Source of the DNA: Pseudomonas sp. BN411
Lineage (GTDB): Bacteria > Pseudomonadota > Gammaproteobacteria > Pseudomonadales > Pseudomonadaceae
DNA: 64,000 nucleotides
Assembly (NCBI RefSeq): GCF_029871235.1
Contig: NZ_SSOM01000054.1
Location: forward strand, 62,001 to 126,000
Reading direction: 5' to 3'
Shown piece after piece: positions 48,855 through 58,255 of this stretch. The stretch's first letter is position 1, and each line of letters starts with the position of its first letter. The position numbers and the translations under genes are program-made. The notes beneath the pieces were generated by a model. It saw only the letters and a list, made by a program, of their open reading frames with translations. It was not told the DNA's origin and searched no databases.

Positions 48855-51245
48855 ATGATCCGTGAGCTCCTTTCCCTGTTGTTCGCCTGCTGCCTGGCGA
48901 TGCCCGCACTGGCCGCGTCGAGCGATCTGCCTCTGGACGAAAGTCAGCGGCAATGGCTCGAGAATCACGCCCAGCTGCGTGTCGGCGCGGTGCTCCAGGC
49001 GCCTTATGTCCAGCTGGATCGTCGACTGCAGCAACTCTCCGGCGCCAACGTCGAGCTGATGAACTGGCTGGCCAGGGACATGGGCGTGGAGCTGGTCTGG
49101 CGCACCTACGACAGCCAGCCCGAACTGGAACAGGCCATGCGCAGCGGGCAGATCGACCTGGCCCCGGGCCTTGGCCAGACGCCTGCCGGCCTGCGTCTGT
49201 GGCTGTTCTCCGATCCCTACCTGCGGGTTTCCCAGTTGCTGGTGGGCGAGCGGGAGGGCAGTGCGGCGGTGGATCTGGAGCAGCTCGATGCCACCTCGCC
49301 CGTGGCCCTGCGCCAACCCAGCGCGGTGGCTGATTACCTGCGCGCCACCTATTCCAACCTCGATCTCAAGCCAATGGCCAGTGAGCGGCAGGCGCTGCAG
49401 GCGCTGCTCGCCGAGCAGGTGCGCTATGCCGTGCTGGATGAGGCCCAACTCAGTCGCCTGTCCCGCGAACAGGAATTCGCCGGGCTGGCGGTGGTGGGGG
49501 ATATCGGATTTCCGCAGCTGCTGCGGGTCGCCTCGCGCAGGGACTGGCCGGAACTGGCCTCGATCATCGACATCGCCCTGCGTAGCCTGCCGGCCAAGGA
49601 CCTCGACCAGCTCCATGAGCGCTGGCTGCAGCCCAAGTATCCGCGCCTAGGAGAGTCCGCGGGCTTCTGGCAGAACCTCAGCCTGCTGCTAGGTGTGTTG
49701 CTCGTGATCGCTGCTGCCATCATCGCCTGGCTGCGTCGGCAGCGGCGTCAGCTGGAGCGGCAATTGCTGGATGCCCGCCACGCCCTTCAATTGCGCGAAG
49801 CGGCCGAAGAAGCCCTGCGCCTCACCCAGTTCTCCATCGACCACAGCACCCTGGGCATTCTCTGGGTGAACTGGGACAGCCACGTGCGCTACGCCAACCG
49901 TGCCGCCGAACAGATGCTCGGCTACGTGCCGGGCAGCCTGGCGGACCGGCCTCTGGCTGACTTCCAGCCCGAACTGAGCATGGACCGCTGGCTCGATCTC
50001 TGGCGCCGAGCACGCAACAGCGACGAGGGGCCGTTGAGCTTCGAGACACGTTGCCTGCGCCCCGATGGAAGCTGGCTGCCGGCGGATGTGTCGCTGAGTT
50101 TCCTGCGCTTCGGCTCCTCCGAATACCTGGTGGTGTTCCTCTCCGACGCCACCGAGCGTCGCCGCGCCCGCGAGGCACTCGAAGAGAGCGAGGCGCGCCT
50201 GAAGGGCATCGCGTCCAACGTGCCCGGCCTGGTGTTCCGCCTGGAGCGGCCGCAGGCCGGCGCGCCGTCCGCCTTTGCTTTCATCGGCGAGGGCAGCGAA
50301 GGGTTGGTGGGCTACAGCGCCAGCGAGTTGCTGGATACCGGGCGCGGCATTCGCGGCCTGGTCCATCCGGAGGATCGCGATGGCTACTGGGAGAGCCAGT
50401 TGCAGGCGCTGGAGGCCGATCGCGACTGGCATTGGCAGGGGCGCATCCTCACTCGTGACGGTGAGCTGCGCTGGGCCGACATCAAGGCCAGTGCGCGGAT
50501 CTTCGATGACGGCCGCGCAGTCTGGGATGGCGTGGTCTGGGACATCACCGCCAATAAACAGATCGAACTGGAATTGGGGGCTTCCCGCGCCCAGTTGCGC
50601 GATCTGTCGGCGCACCTGGAAAGCGTGCGAGAGGAAGAGAAGGCGCGTATCGCCCGGGAAGTCCATGACGAACTGGGCCAGGTGCTCACGGTGCTCAAAC
50701 TGGAGACCTCCATGTGCGAACTGGCCTACGCCGGGCTCGACGCCGGGCTCAAGGAGCGCCTGGACAGCATGAAGCGGCTGATCGCCCATCTGTTCCAACT
50801 CGTGCGCGACGTGGCGACGGCATTGCGGCCGCCGATCCTCGACGCCGGCATCGCCTCGGCCATCGAGTGGCAGGCGCGGCGCTTCGAGGCCCGCACGCAG
50901 ATTCCCTGCCTGGTGGAAGTGCCCGAGCAGCTGCCGCAGTTGTCCGATGCCAAGGCGGTGGGCCTGTTCCGCGTGCTGCAGGAAGCGCTGACCAACGTCA
51001 TGCGCCATGCCGAGGCGCATACTGTCGCGGTCCGCCTCAGTGAGGAGGACGACATGATCTGCCTGCGCATCAGCGACGATGGCCGTGGTTTCGATACCGG
51101 CGCCAAGGGCGGCGGATCATTCGGCCTGGTGGGCATGCGCGAGCGCGTGCTGATGCTGGGCGGCAGCCTGCAGATAGAGAGTCAGCCGGGCGAGGGCACC
51201 ACCCTCTGCGTGCGCGTGGCGTTGGATAAGGAGAAAGTGGCGTGA
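48855..51245 (+). CDS. agtS: Sensor histidine kinase AgtS
   Basis: A 796-residue membrane kinase. Signal peptide 1-20, periplasmic Venus-flytrap domain (about 22-265), TM helix (about 276-296), two PAS domains (about 325-435 and 445-570), then HisKA_3 with H-box ARIAREVHDELGQVLTVL (about residue 604) and HATPase with DDGRGFD and GLVGMRERV. In P. aeruginosa AgtSR responds to 5-aminovalerate and 4-aminobutyrate and induces the agt transporter. The ATG at 48855 gives a clean signal peptide. Overlaps agtR by four bases. Confidence 0.9.
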   Translation: MIRELLSLLFACCLAMPALAASSDLPLDESQRQWLENHAQLRVGAVLQAPYVQLDRRLQQLSGANVELMNWLARDMGVELVWRTYDSQPELEQAMRSGQIDLAPGLGQTPAGLRLWLFSDPYLRVSQLLVGEREGSAAVDLEQLDATSPVALRQPSAVADYLRATYSNLDLKPMASERQALQALLAEQVRYAVLDEAQLSRLSREQEFAGLAVVGDIGFPQLLRVASRRDWPELASIIDIALRSLPAKDLDQLHERWLQPKYPRLGESAGFWQNLSLLLGVLLVIAAAIIAWLRRQRRQLERQLLDARHALQLREAAEEALRLTQFSIDHSTLGILWVNWDSHVRYANRAAEQMLGYVPGSLADRPLADFQPELSMDRWLDLWRRARNSDEGPLSFETRCLRPDGSWLPADVSLSFLRFGSSEYLVVFLSDATERRRAREALEESEARLKGIASNVPGLVFRLERPQAGAPSAFAFIGEGSEGLVGYSASELLDTGRGIRGLVHPEDRDGYWESQLQALEADRDWHWQGRILTRDGELRWADIKASARIFDDGRAVWDGVVWDITANKQIELELGASRAQLRDLSAHLESVREEEKARIAREVHDELGQVLTVLKLETSMCELAYAGLDAGLKERLDSMKRLIAHLFQLVRDVATALRPPILDAGIASAIEWQARRFEARTQIPCLVEVPEQLPQLSDAKAVGLFRVLQEALTNVMRHAEAHTVAVRLSEEDDMICLRISDDGRGFDTGAKGGGSFGLVGMRERVLMLGGSLQIESQPGEGTTLCVRVALDKEKVA

Positions 51246-51871
51246 TCCGAGTACTGGTGGCCGAAGACCACACCATCGTCCGCGAGGGCATCAAGCAGCT
51301 CATCGGGCTGGCCAAGGACCTTTGCGTGGCGGGGGAGGCCGGCAACGGCGAGCAGCTGATGGATGCGCTGCGCCAGACACCCTGCGAAGTGGTGCTACTG
51401 GATATTTCCATGCCCGGGGTAAACGGCCTGGAAGCGATTCCGCGCATCCGCGCCCTGAGCAATCCGCCGGCAGTGCTGGTGCTGTCCATGCACGACGAAG
51501 CGCAGATGGCGGCGCGGGCGCTGAAGATTGGCGCCGCCGGCTACGCCACCAAGGATAGCGACCCGGCCCTGCTGCTCACCGCGATCCGCAAGGTGGCCTC
51601 AGGCGGTCGTTACATCGATCCGGACCTGGCCGACCGCATGGTCTTCGAGGTGGGACTGACTGACGCCCGGCCGGCTCATACCCTGCTTTCGGAGCGTGAG
51701 TTCTCGGTGTTCGAGCGCCTGGTGCGCGGTGAGGGGGTGAATGAAATCGCCCAGCAACTGGCGGTCAGCAGCAAGACTGTGAGCACCCACAAGGCCCGTC
51801 TGATGCAGAAACTGGGATTGCACTCGGTGGCTGACCTGGTGAAGTACGCCGTGGAGCACAAGCTCCTGTGA
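51242..51871 (+). CDS. agtR: NarL-type response regulator AgtR
   Basis: A 209-residue regulator: receiver domain with acidic pocket (VLVAEDHTIVREG), phospho-Asp in VVLLDISMPGV (Asp56 region) and Lys in YATKDSD; C-terminal LuxR-type helix-turn-helix (LSEREFSVFERLVRGEGVNE, then SSKTVSTHKARLMQKLG). The GTG start overlaps the agtS stop. It should activate the transporter genes downstream after phosphorylation by AgtS. Confidence 0.93.
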   Translation: MIRVLVAEDHTIVREGIKQLIGLAKDLCVAGEAGNGEQLMDALRQTPCEVVLLDISMPGVNGLEAIPRIRALSNPPAVLVLSMHDEAQMAARALKIGAAGYATKDSDPALLLTAIRKVASGGRYIDPDLADRMVFEVGLTDARPAHTLLSEREFSVFERLVRGEGVNEIAQQLAVSSKTVSTHKARLMQKLGLHSVADLVKYAVEHKLL

Positions 51872-51893
51872 ATGTCCGACAATCGCGCTCTGA

Positions 51894-51915
51894 TTTGTAG
51901 GGCGATCCTTACAAA
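51894..51915. promoter_or_regulatory. Candidate AgtR operator upstream of agtA
   Basis: TTTGTA (51894-51899) and TACAAA (51910-51915) are inverted with 10 bases between, in the 151-base gap between agtR and agtA. LuxR-type regulators often bind such symmetric sites. The rest of the gap holds the agtA promoter and no gene. Confidence 0.4.
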
Positions 51916-52022
51916 AAATCCTCTCTAAGCCTTATAGCAATCTCTCATACCGCCCGATTTGCGTGCTTTGCCGCCTTCTCTAGGCTTTGGACTACGGCAG
52001 ACACAAAAATAAAGGTGCGGTT

Positions 52023-53132
52023 ATGGCCGAGACACAAGGCAACGACATCCTGGTCAGCTTTCGCGGCGTGCAGAAGAGCTACGACGGCGAGACCCTGATC
52101 GTCAAAGACCTCAACCTGGATATTCGCAAAGGCGAATTCCTCACCCTGCTCGGGCCGTCCGGCTCCGGCAAGACCACCAGCCTGATGATGCTCGCCGGGT
52201 TCGAGACCCCCACCAGCGGCGAAATCCTCCTGGCTGGTCGTTCCATCAACAACGTGCCTCCGCACAAGCGCGACATCGGCATGGTGTTCCAGAACTACGC
52301 CCTGTTCCCGCATATGACGGTGGCCGAGAACCTGGCCTTCCCGCTCTCCGTGCGTGGCATGAGCAAGACCGACGCCAGCGAGCGGGTCAAGCGGGCGCTG
52401 TCCATGGTCCAGCTGGACACCTTCCGCAACCGCTACCCTGGCCAGCTTTCCGGCGGCCAGCAGCAGCGCGTCGCCCTGGCCCGCGCCCTGGTGTTCGAAC
52501 CCCAGCTGGTGCTGATGGACGAACCCCTCGGTGCGCTGGACAAACAGCTGCGTGAACACATGCAGATGGAGATCAAGCACATCCACGAGCGTCTGGGTGT
52601 GACTGTGGTCTACGTGACCCACGACCAGGGCGAAGCCCTGACCATGTCGGACCGCGTGGCCGTGTTCCACCAGGGCGAGATCCAGCAGATCGCCCCGCCG
52701 CGCGAGCTCTACGAGCTGCCGAAGAACACCTTCGTGGCCAACTTCATCGGCGAGAACAACCGCATCAACGGCCAACTGGAAAGTCGCGACGGCGACAAGT
52801 GCGTGGTTCGCCTGGCCCGTGGCGAGAAGGTCGAGGCCCTGGCGATCAACGTCGGTCAGCCGGGTGAACCGGTGACCCTGTCGATCCGTCCCGAGCGCGT
52901 GCGCATCAACGGCCACAGCGAGAGCTGCGTGAACCGCTTCTCCGGGCGCGTCACCGAGTTCATCTACCTGGGCGACCACGTGCGTATCCGCATGGAGGTC
53001 TGCGGCAAGCCCGACTTCTTCGTCAAGCAACCTATTGCTGAGCTCGACCCCGCACTGGCGGTAGGCGATGTGGTGCCGCTCGGCTGGCAAGTGGAGCACG
53101 TCCGCGCACTGGACCCGCTTCTGGCGGAATGA
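52023..53132 (+). CDS. agtA: GABA/5-aminovalerate ABC transporter ATPase AgtA
   Basis: A 369-residue PotA-like ATPase: Walker [25 protein letters not shown], Walker [15 protein letters not shown]-loop THDQGEA and a C-terminal TOBE domain. It powers uptake of omega-amino acids through AgtC and AgtD with AgtB as binding protein. The ATG at 52023 follows AAGGTG; an ATG-like start at 51987 lacks a site. It is followed by agtB after 49 bases. Confidence 0.9.
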   Translation: MAETQGNDILVSFRGVQKSYDGETLIVKDLNLDIRKGEFLTLLGPSGSGKTTSLMMLAGFETPTSGEILLAGRSINNVPPHKRDIGMVFQNYALFPHMTVAENLAFPLSVRGMSKTDASERVKRALSMVQLDTFRNRYPGQLSGGQQQRVALARALVFEPQLVLMDEPLGALDKQLREHMQMEIKHIHERLGVTVVYVTHDQGEALTMSDRVAVFHQGEIQQIAPPRELYELPKNTFVANFIGENNRINGQLESRDGDKCVVRLARGEKVEALAINVGQPGEPVTLSIRPERVRINGHSESCVNRFSGRVTEFIYLGDHVRIRMEVCGKPDFFVKQPIAELDPALAVGDVVPLGWQVEHVRALDPLLAE

Positions 53133-53181
53133 CGCGGCGGCGCCAACGCATTAGCAACCCTGCACTGTGGAGAAAACAACA

Positions 53182-54213
53182 ATGTCGAAATCCCTGAAAC
53201 TCACCGCCATCGCCCTCGGGTTGGCCTGCGCCGCACAGGCAATGGCTGCCGACCTGACCGTGGTGTCCTTCGGCGGTGCCAACAAGAATGCGCAGGTCAA
53301 GGCGTTCTACGAGCCCTACCAGAAGAGCACCGGCGACAAGATCATCGCTGGCGAATACAACGGCGAAATGGCCAAGGTGAAGGCCATGGTCGACACCAAC
53401 AGCGTTTCCTGGAACCTGGTTGAGGTGGAGTCGCCTGAACTTGCCCGTGGTTGCGACGAAGGCATGTTCGAAGAGCTGGACGCCGCCCAGTTCGGCAAGG
53501 CCGAAGACTTCGTTCCCGGCGCTATCCAGCCCTGCGGTGTCGGCTTCTTCGTATGGTCCACCGTGCTGGCCTACAACGCCGACAAGCTGCAGTCCGCCCC
53601 CACCAGCTGGGCCGATTTCTGGGACGTGAAGAAATTCCCGGGCAAGCGCGGCCTGCGCAAGGGTGCCAAGTACACCCTGGAATTCGCCCTGATGGCCGAC
53701 GGCGTTGCGCCGAAGGACGTCTACACCGTGCTGGCCACCAAAGAAGGCCAGGACCGCGCCTTCAAGAAGCTCGACGAGATCAAACCGAGCATCCAGTGGT
53801 GGGAAGCCGGCGCCCAGCCGCCGCAGTTCCTCGCTTCCGGTGACGTGGTCATGAGCTCCGCCTACAACGGCCGTATCGCTGCCGTGCAGAAGGAAAGCAA
53901 CCTGAAGGTCGTGTGGACCGGTGGCATCTACGACTTCGACTCCTGGGCCATCCCGAAGGGTGCCAAGGATGCCGATAAGGCCAAGGAATTCATCGCCTTC
54001 TCGGTCAAGCCCGAGCAGCAGAAGACCTACTCCGAGAACATCGCCTATGGCCCGGCCAACACCCAGGCCGTGCCGCTGCTGGACAAGGGCCTGCTGAAAG
54101 ACATGCCGACCACCCCGGAGAACATCAAGGACCAGGTCGCCATGGACGTCACCTTCTGGGCTGACTACGGCGAGCAACTGGAACAGCGCTTCAACTCCTG
54201 GGCGGCCAAGTAA
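53182..54213 (+). CDS. agtB: GABA/5-aminovalerate periplasmic binding protein AgtB
   Basis: A 343-residue binding protein with signal peptide MSKSLKLTAIALGLACAAQA (cleavage after AMA) and a PotD-like fold (DLTVVSFGGANKNAQVKAFY). Delivers 4-aminobutyrate or 5-aminovalerate to the permeases in P. aeruginosa. GGAG lies 9 bases before the ATG at 53182. It is followed by a perfect 10-bp-stem hairpin, which may keep its mRNA level above that of the permeases. Confidence 0.9.
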   Translation: MSKSLKLTAIALGLACAAQAMAADLTVVSFGGANKNAQVKAFYEPYQKSTGDKIIAGEYNGEMAKVKAMVDTNSVSWNLVEVESPELARGCDEGMFEELDAAQFGKAEDFVPGAIQPCGVGFFVWSTVLAYNADKLQSAPTSWADFWDVKKFPGKRGLRKGAKYTLEFALMADGVAPKDVYTVLATKEGQDRAFKKLDEIKPSIQWWEAGAQPPQFLASGDVVMSSAYNGRIAAVQKESNLKVVWTGGIYDFDSWAIPKGAKDADKAKEFIAFSVKPEQQKTYSENIAYGPANTQAVPLLDKGLLKDMPTTPENIKDQVAMDVTFWADYGEQLEQRFNSWAAK

Positions 54214-54227
54214 GTCCGGCTGCTCCT

Positions 54228-54250
54228 CCCCTCTCCCTTTGGGAGAGGGG
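54228..54250 (+). repeat. CCCCTCTCCC hairpin between agtB and agtC
   Basis: CCCCTCTCCC (54228-54237), loop TTT, GGGAGAGGGG (54241-54250): a perfect 10-bp stem. No U-tract follows. It resembles the intergenic hairpin at 55602-55625. Confidence 0.85.
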
Positions 54251-54325
54251 CTGGGGGTGAGGGAGCTTCTTCCTCACCCTGGCCTTAGGGCCTGAACCTA
54301 AATACCTGTTCCAACGGAGTTCGCC

Positions 54326-55573
54326 ATGGCCACTGCAGTGCCACTGAACGAGGTCGCCGGCCCCAGCCTCAAGCAGCGCCTCGCCCGAGCCGAGCGGATG
54401 AACCGCCTGAAGTCCCAGGCGCTGATCCTGCCGCTGCTGATCTTCCTTCTGCTGACCTTCCTGGTGCCCATCGGCGCGCTGCTCTACAAGAGCGTGAACA
54501 ACCCGGAAGTGGTCGGTTCCATGCCGCGCACCGTCGACGCCATCTCCAGCTGGGACGGCAAGGCGCTACCTGCCGAGCCCGTGTACAAGGCGCTGGCCGA
54601 AGACCTGGCCGCGGCGCGCAAGAACCAGACCATCGGCGATCTTTCCAAGCGCCTGAACATGGAACTGGCCGGCTACCGCAGCCTGATGGCCAAGACCGCT
54701 CGCGCACTGCCGTTCAAGACCGAGCCGGCTTCCTACAAGGACGCCCTGGAGAGCCTGGACGAGCGCTGGGGTGACCCGGCCTACTGGCAGGCGATCCGCC
54801 GCAATGCCAGCAACCTGACCCCCTATTACCTGCTGGCCTCCCTTGACCATCGAATCGATGACCTGGGCGAATTGGCTCCGGCCACGCCGGACCAGGCCAT
54901 CTACCTGGACATCTTTGCCCGCACCTTCTGGATGGGCGCGGTGATCACCGCCATCTGCCTGCTGCTGGCCTATCCGCTGGCCTACCTGCTGGCCAACCTG
55001 CCGACGCGGCAGAGCAACCTGCTGATGATCCTGGTGCTGCTGCCGTTCTGGACCTCGATCCTGGTGCGCGTCGCCGCCTGGATCGTGCTGCTGCAGTCCG
55101 GCGGCCTGATCAACGGCGCGCTGATCAAACTCGGCCTGATCGACCAGCCGTTGCAGTTGGTGTTCAACCGCACCGGCGTCTACATCGCCATGGTGCACAT
55201 CATGCTGCCGTTCATGATCCTGCCGATCTACAGCGTGATGAAGGGCATCTCCCCCAGCTACATGCGGGCGGCGATCTCCCTCGGCTGTCATCCGTTCGCC
55301 AGCTTCTGGCGGGTGTACTTCCCGCAGACCGTGGCTGGCGTCGGCGCCGGCTGCCTGCTGGTGTTCATCCTGTCCATCGGCTACTACATCACCCCGGCGC
55401 TGCTGGGCAGCCCGAACGACCAGATGGTCAGCTACTTCGTCGCCTTCTTCACCAACACCACCATCAACTGGGGCATGGCCACGGCCCTGGGCGGCATGCT
55501 GCTGTTCGCCACCCTGGTGCTGTACGTGGTTTACACCTGGCTGGTCGGCGCCGGCCGCCTGCGTCTGGGATAA
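54326..55573 (+). CDS. agtC: ABC transporter permease AgtC
   Basis: A 415-residue permease, PotB-like in its last 220 residues (EAA-like loop AAISLGCHPFASFWRVYFPQ). Between TM1 (about 33-55) and the permease core there is a predicted soluble segment of about 125 residues (about 60-185), longer than in PotB. It has no recognised motif and should face the periplasm. ACGGAG lies before the ATG at 54326. Forms the channel with AgtD. Confidence 0.9.
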   Translation: MATAVPLNEVAGPSLKQRLARAERMNRLKSQALILPLLIFLLLTFLVPIGALLYKSVNNPEVVGSMPRTVDAISSWDGKALPAEPVYKALAEDLAAARKNQTIGDLSKRLNMELAGYRSLMAKTARALPFKTEPASYKDALESLDERWGDPAYWQAIRRNASNLTPYYLLASLDHRIDDLGELAPATPDQAIYLDIFARTFWMGAVITAICLLLAYPLAYLLANLPTRQSNLLMILVLLPFWTSILVRVAAWIVLLQSGGLINGALIKLGLIDQPLQLVFNRTGVYIAMVHIMLPFMILPIYSVMKGISPSYMRAAISLGCHPFASFWRVYFPQTVAGVGAGCLLVFILSIGYYITPALLGSPNDQMVSYFVAFFTNTTINWGMATALGGMLLFATLVLYVVYTWLVGAGRLRLG

Positions 55574-55601
55574 AACGCCTCCGAAGGAGGCCGTCCGATC
55601 C

Positions 55602-55625
55602 CCCTCTCCCGCGTGCGGGAGAGGG
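55602..55625 (+). repeat. CCCTCTCCCGC hairpin between agtC and agtD
   Basis: CCCTCTCCCGC (55602-55612), loop GT, GCGGGAGAGGG (55615-55625): a perfect 11-bp stem, of the same repeat type as that after agtB. A second GGGAGAGG copy follows near 55640. Confidence 0.85.
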
Positions 55626-55684
55626 TGGCCCGAAGGGTCGGGAGAGGGCGGGGTAACAAGAAAAGATTCTGAGGAGAGAGCTTC

Positions 55685-56512
55685 ATGCTGAGTCCCTACA
55701 TGTCCCCGGTCCAGCGCCTGTGGTTCTACACGCTGCGCGGCCTCTGCGGCCTGGTGCTGCTGTTCCTGATCCTGCCGGTGCTGGTGATCGTGCCGCTGTC
55801 GTTCAACTCCGGCACCTTCCTGGTCTATCCGCTGCAAGGCTTTTCCCTGCGCTGGTACGCCGACTTCTTCAGCTCGGCCGAGTGGATGCGCTCGTTGACC
55901 AACAGCATGATCGTCGCCCCGGCGGCTACCGTGCTGGCGATGGTCTTCGGCACCCTGGCGTCCATCGGCCTGACCCGTGGCGAGTTCCGCGGCAAGGCGC
56001 TGGTGATGAGCCTGCTGATTTCACCGATGGTGGTGCCGGTGGTGATCATCGGTGTCGCCAGCTACCTGTTCTTCGCACCGTTGGGCCTGGGCAACAGCTA
56101 CCTGTCGCTGATCCTGGTGCACGCAGTGCTGGGCGTGCCCTTCGTGATCATCACGGTGTCGGCCACCCTGCAGGGCTTCAACTACAACCTGGTGCGTGCA
56201 GCCGCCAGCCTGGGGGCGCCGCCGCTGACCGCGTTCTTCAAGGTGACCCTGCCGCTGATCGCGCCGGGGGTGATCTCCGGGGCGCTGTTCGCCTTCGCCA
56301 CCTCCTTCGACGAAGTGGTGGTGACGCTGTTCCTCGCCGGACCGGAGCAGGCCACCCTGCCACGGCAGATGTTCAGCGGCATCCGCGAGAACCTCAGCCC
56401 GACCATCGCCGCCGCGGCGACCCTGCTGATCGGCTTCTCCATCGTCCTGCTGCTGGTTCTGGAGTGGCTGCGCGGCCGTAGCGAGCGCATGCGCACGTCC
56501 ATGCCGGAATAA
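55685..56512 (+). CDS. agtD: ABC transporter permease AgtD
   Basis: A 275-residue PotC-like permease with six predicted helices and the EAA-type loop [20 protein letters not shown]. Partner of AgtC in uptake of 4-aminobutyrate and 5-aminovalerate. GAGGAGAG lies before the ATG at 55685. Last gene of the agt operon; a terminator follows 16 bases after its stop. Confidence 0.91.
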   Translation: MLSPYMSPVQRLWFYTLRGLCGLVLLFLILPVLVIVPLSFNSGTFLVYPLQGFSLRWYADFFSSAEWMRSLTNSMIVAPAATVLAMVFGTLASIGLTRGEFRGKALVMSLLISPMVVPVVIIGVASYLFFAPLGLGNSYLSLILVHAVLGVPFVIITVSATLQGFNYNLVRAAASLGAPPLTAFFKVTLPLIAPGVISGALFAFATSFDEVVVTLFLAGPEQATLPRQMFSGIRENLSPTIAAAATLLIGFSIVLLLVLEWLRGRSERMRTSMPE

Positions 56513-56528
56513 CCCTGTCCAACCTTCG

Positions 56529-56562
56529 CCTGCCCGCGTCCCCGTAGCGGGCAGGTGCTTTT
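56529..56562 (+). terminator. agt operon terminator
   Basis: CCTGCCCGC (56529-56537) pairs with GCGGGCAGG (56547-56555), followed by TGCTTTT. Good intrinsic terminator 16 bases after agtD. Confidence 0.85.
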
Positions 56563-56651
56563 CCCTCCCGCCTCAGTCATCGGTCGAATCCCCGCGCGCC
56601 ATCCATCCCGGCTACAATTCGCGCCACCGTGATTCCCCCCTGAGGTCAGCC

Positions 56652-57320
56652 ATGCAGCCCTTCGCCATCGCACCGTCGATCCTTTCCGCCGATTTCGCCC
56701 GCCTGGGTGAGGAAGTGGAGAACGTTCTCGCCGCCGGCGCCGACATCGTTCACTTCGACGTGATGGACAACCACTACGTACCCAACCTGACCATCGGCCC
56801 CATGGTCTGCTCGGCGCTGCGCAAGTACGGCATCACTGCGCCCATCGACGCGCACCTGATGGTTTCGCCCGTGGACCGCATCATCGGCGACTTCATCGAG
56901 GCCGGCGCCACCTACGTCACCTTCCACCCGGAAGCCACCCTGCACGTCGATCGTTCCCTGCAGCTGATCCGTGACGGCGGCGCCAAGGCTGGCCTGGTGT
57001 TCAATCCGGCCACCCCGCTGGACGTGCTGAAGTACATGATGGACAAGGTCGACATGATCCTGCTGATGAGCGTGAACCCCGGCTTCGGCGGGCAGAAGTT
57101 CATCCCCGGCACCCTCGACAAGCTGCGCGAGGCCCGCGCCCTGATCGACGCCTCCGGCCGCGACATCCGCCTGGAGATCGATGGCGGCGTCAACGTGAAG
57201 AACATCCGTGAGATCGCTGCGGCGGGTGCCGACACCTTCGTCGCCGGTTCGGCCATCTTCAATGCCCCGGACTATGCCGAGGTCATTGCCGCCATGCGCG
57301 CCGAACTGGCCCAGGCCTGA
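56652..57320 (+). CDS. rpe: Ribulose-phosphate 3-epimerase
   Basis: A 222-residue TIM-barrel epimerase for ribulose-5-phosphate and xylulose-5-phosphate. Motifs: [25 protein letters not shown] (metal site), [18 protein letters not shown] and EIDGGVN. Starts the rpe-gph-trp group; gph follows after one base. Confidence 0.97.
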   Translation: MQPFAIAPSILSADFARLGEEVENVLAAGADIVHFDVMDNHYVPNLTIGPMVCSALRKYGITAPIDAHLMVSPVDRIIGDFIEAGATYVTFHPEATLHVDRSLQLIRDGGAKAGLVFNPATPLDVLKYMMDKVDMILLMSVNPGFGGQKFIPGTLDKLREARALIDASGRDIRLEIDGGVNVKNIREIAAAGADTFVAGSAIFNAPDYAEVIAAMRAELAQA

Positions 57321-57321
57321 T

Positions 57322-58161
57322 ATGGGCACGTTGTACCGGATGTTTGACGGGCGCCTGCCGCGCCTGGTGATGTTCGACCTGGACGGCACCCTGGTGGATT
57401 CGGTGCCGGACCTGGCCGCTGCCGTCGACCGCATGCTGGTCGCCCTCGGGCGTCCGGCGGCAGGCGTCGAGCAGGTTCGCGAATGGGTTGGCAATGGCGC
57501 CCGGGTGCTGGTGCGCCGCGCCCTGGCCGGCGGCCTTGACCACTCCACCGTGCATGACAGCGACGCCGAGCGCGGCCTGGACCTGTTCATGGAGGCCTAC
57601 GCCGAAAGCCATGCGCTGACCACGGTCTATCCGGGGGTGGCGGAAACCCTCAAATGGCTGAAGAAGCAGGGCGTGGAGCTGGCGCTGGTCACCAACAAGC
57701 CCGAACGCTTCGTTGCCCCCTTGCTGGACGAAATGAAGCTGGGTCGCTACTTCCCGCTGATCATCGGCGGCGACACCCTGCCGCAGCAGAAGCCGGACCC
57801 GGCCGCGTTGCTCCACGTGATGCACCTCACTGGAGTCAGCCGCAGCGAAGCGCTGTTCGTCGGCGACTCGCGCAACGACGTACTCGCTGCCAAGGCCGCC
57901 GGGGTGAAATGCGTGGCGCTGAGCTACGGTTACAACCACGGCCGGCCCATTGCCGAGGAAGAGCCGGCCCTCGTGGTGGATGACCTGCGTGAGCTGCTTC
58001 CGGGAGGTTGCGCCGCCTACGGCGCTGCGCTAATGTCGCCGGACCCCTCCGACAATCCGCCTCAACGAGACAGAAACGTGGTGGTTTCCAGCAAGCATCG
58101 GCTCGCACGAGCCGGAATGAGCATCATCAAGGCTATCGCCCGTTGGCGCTGGCGCGCCTGA
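57322..58161 (+). CDS. gph: Phosphoglycolate phosphatase Gph
   Basis: A 279-residue HAD phosphatase that removes phosphate from 2-phosphoglycolate. Motifs: [18 protein letters not shown] and [12 protein letters not shown]. The ATG at 57322 has a weak ribosome site; an ATG at 57340 ([14 protein letters not shown]) is possible. The last 50 residues are outside the HAD fold and end [14 protein letters not shown], identical to a putative trp leader peptide read in the same frame. Confidence 0.94.
   Translation: MGTLYRMFDGRLPRLVMFDLDGTLVDSVPDLAAAVDRMLVALGRPAAGVEQVREWVGNGARVLVRRALAGGLDHSTVHDSDAERGLDLFMEAYAESHALTTVYPGVAETLKWLKKQGVELALVTNKPERFVAPLLDEMKLGRYFPLIIGGDTLPQQKPDPAALLHVMHLTGVSRSEALFVGDSRNDVLAAKAAGVKCVALSYGYNHGRPIAEEEPALVVDDLRELLPGGCAAYGAALMSPDPSDNPPQRDRNVVVSSKHRLARAGMSIIKAIARWRWRA
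58117..58161 (+). CDS. Putative trpE leader peptide, in frame inside gph
   Basis: ATG at 58117 opens a 14-codon frame, [14 protein letters not shown], with two Trp codons (TGG CGC TGG) just before the stop at 58161. It lies 95 bases upstream of trpE and shares frame and stop with gph. Attenuation of trpE by a Trp-codon leader is known in P. putida, which makes this a reasonable candidate. Downstream hairpins (58172-58186, 58220-58237) lack a clear U-tract, so the mechanism is uncertain. Confidence 0.5.
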   Translation: MSIIKAIARWRWRA

Positions 58162-58219
58162 ATTCATTCTGGCCGGATGCTCCGGCGCGCTTGCTTGCAC
58201 ACCGACGTTTTCATCTCCA

Positions 58220-58237
58220 GGAGCCCCAAGGGGCTCC
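58220..58237 (+). promoter_or_regulatory. Hairpin in the trpE leader
   Basis: GGAGCCCC (58220-58227) and GGGGCTCC (58230-58237) form a perfect 8-bp stem with a two-base apex, 18 bases before the trpE ATG. It could shield the GAGG ribosome site region or be the 3' arm of an attenuator; no T-run follows. Another stem (GCCGGA/TCCGGC, 58172-58186) and a GCGCGCC/GGCGCGC pairing (58152-58158 with 58184-58190) could compete upstream. Confidence 0.5.
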
Positions 58238-58255
58238 CCGCCCACGAGGCTGATC

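Noticed and set aside
48720-49616. N-terminal extension of the DUF3530 gene by about 300 codons
   Set aside because: The extension is antisense to agtS and lacks family character; the ATG at 48719 gives a good signal peptide and ribosome site.
58220-58237. Classical intrinsic attenuator terminator before trpE
   Set aside because: The stem is perfect but is followed by CCGCCCACGAGG with no T-run, so a Rho-independent terminator is not supported.
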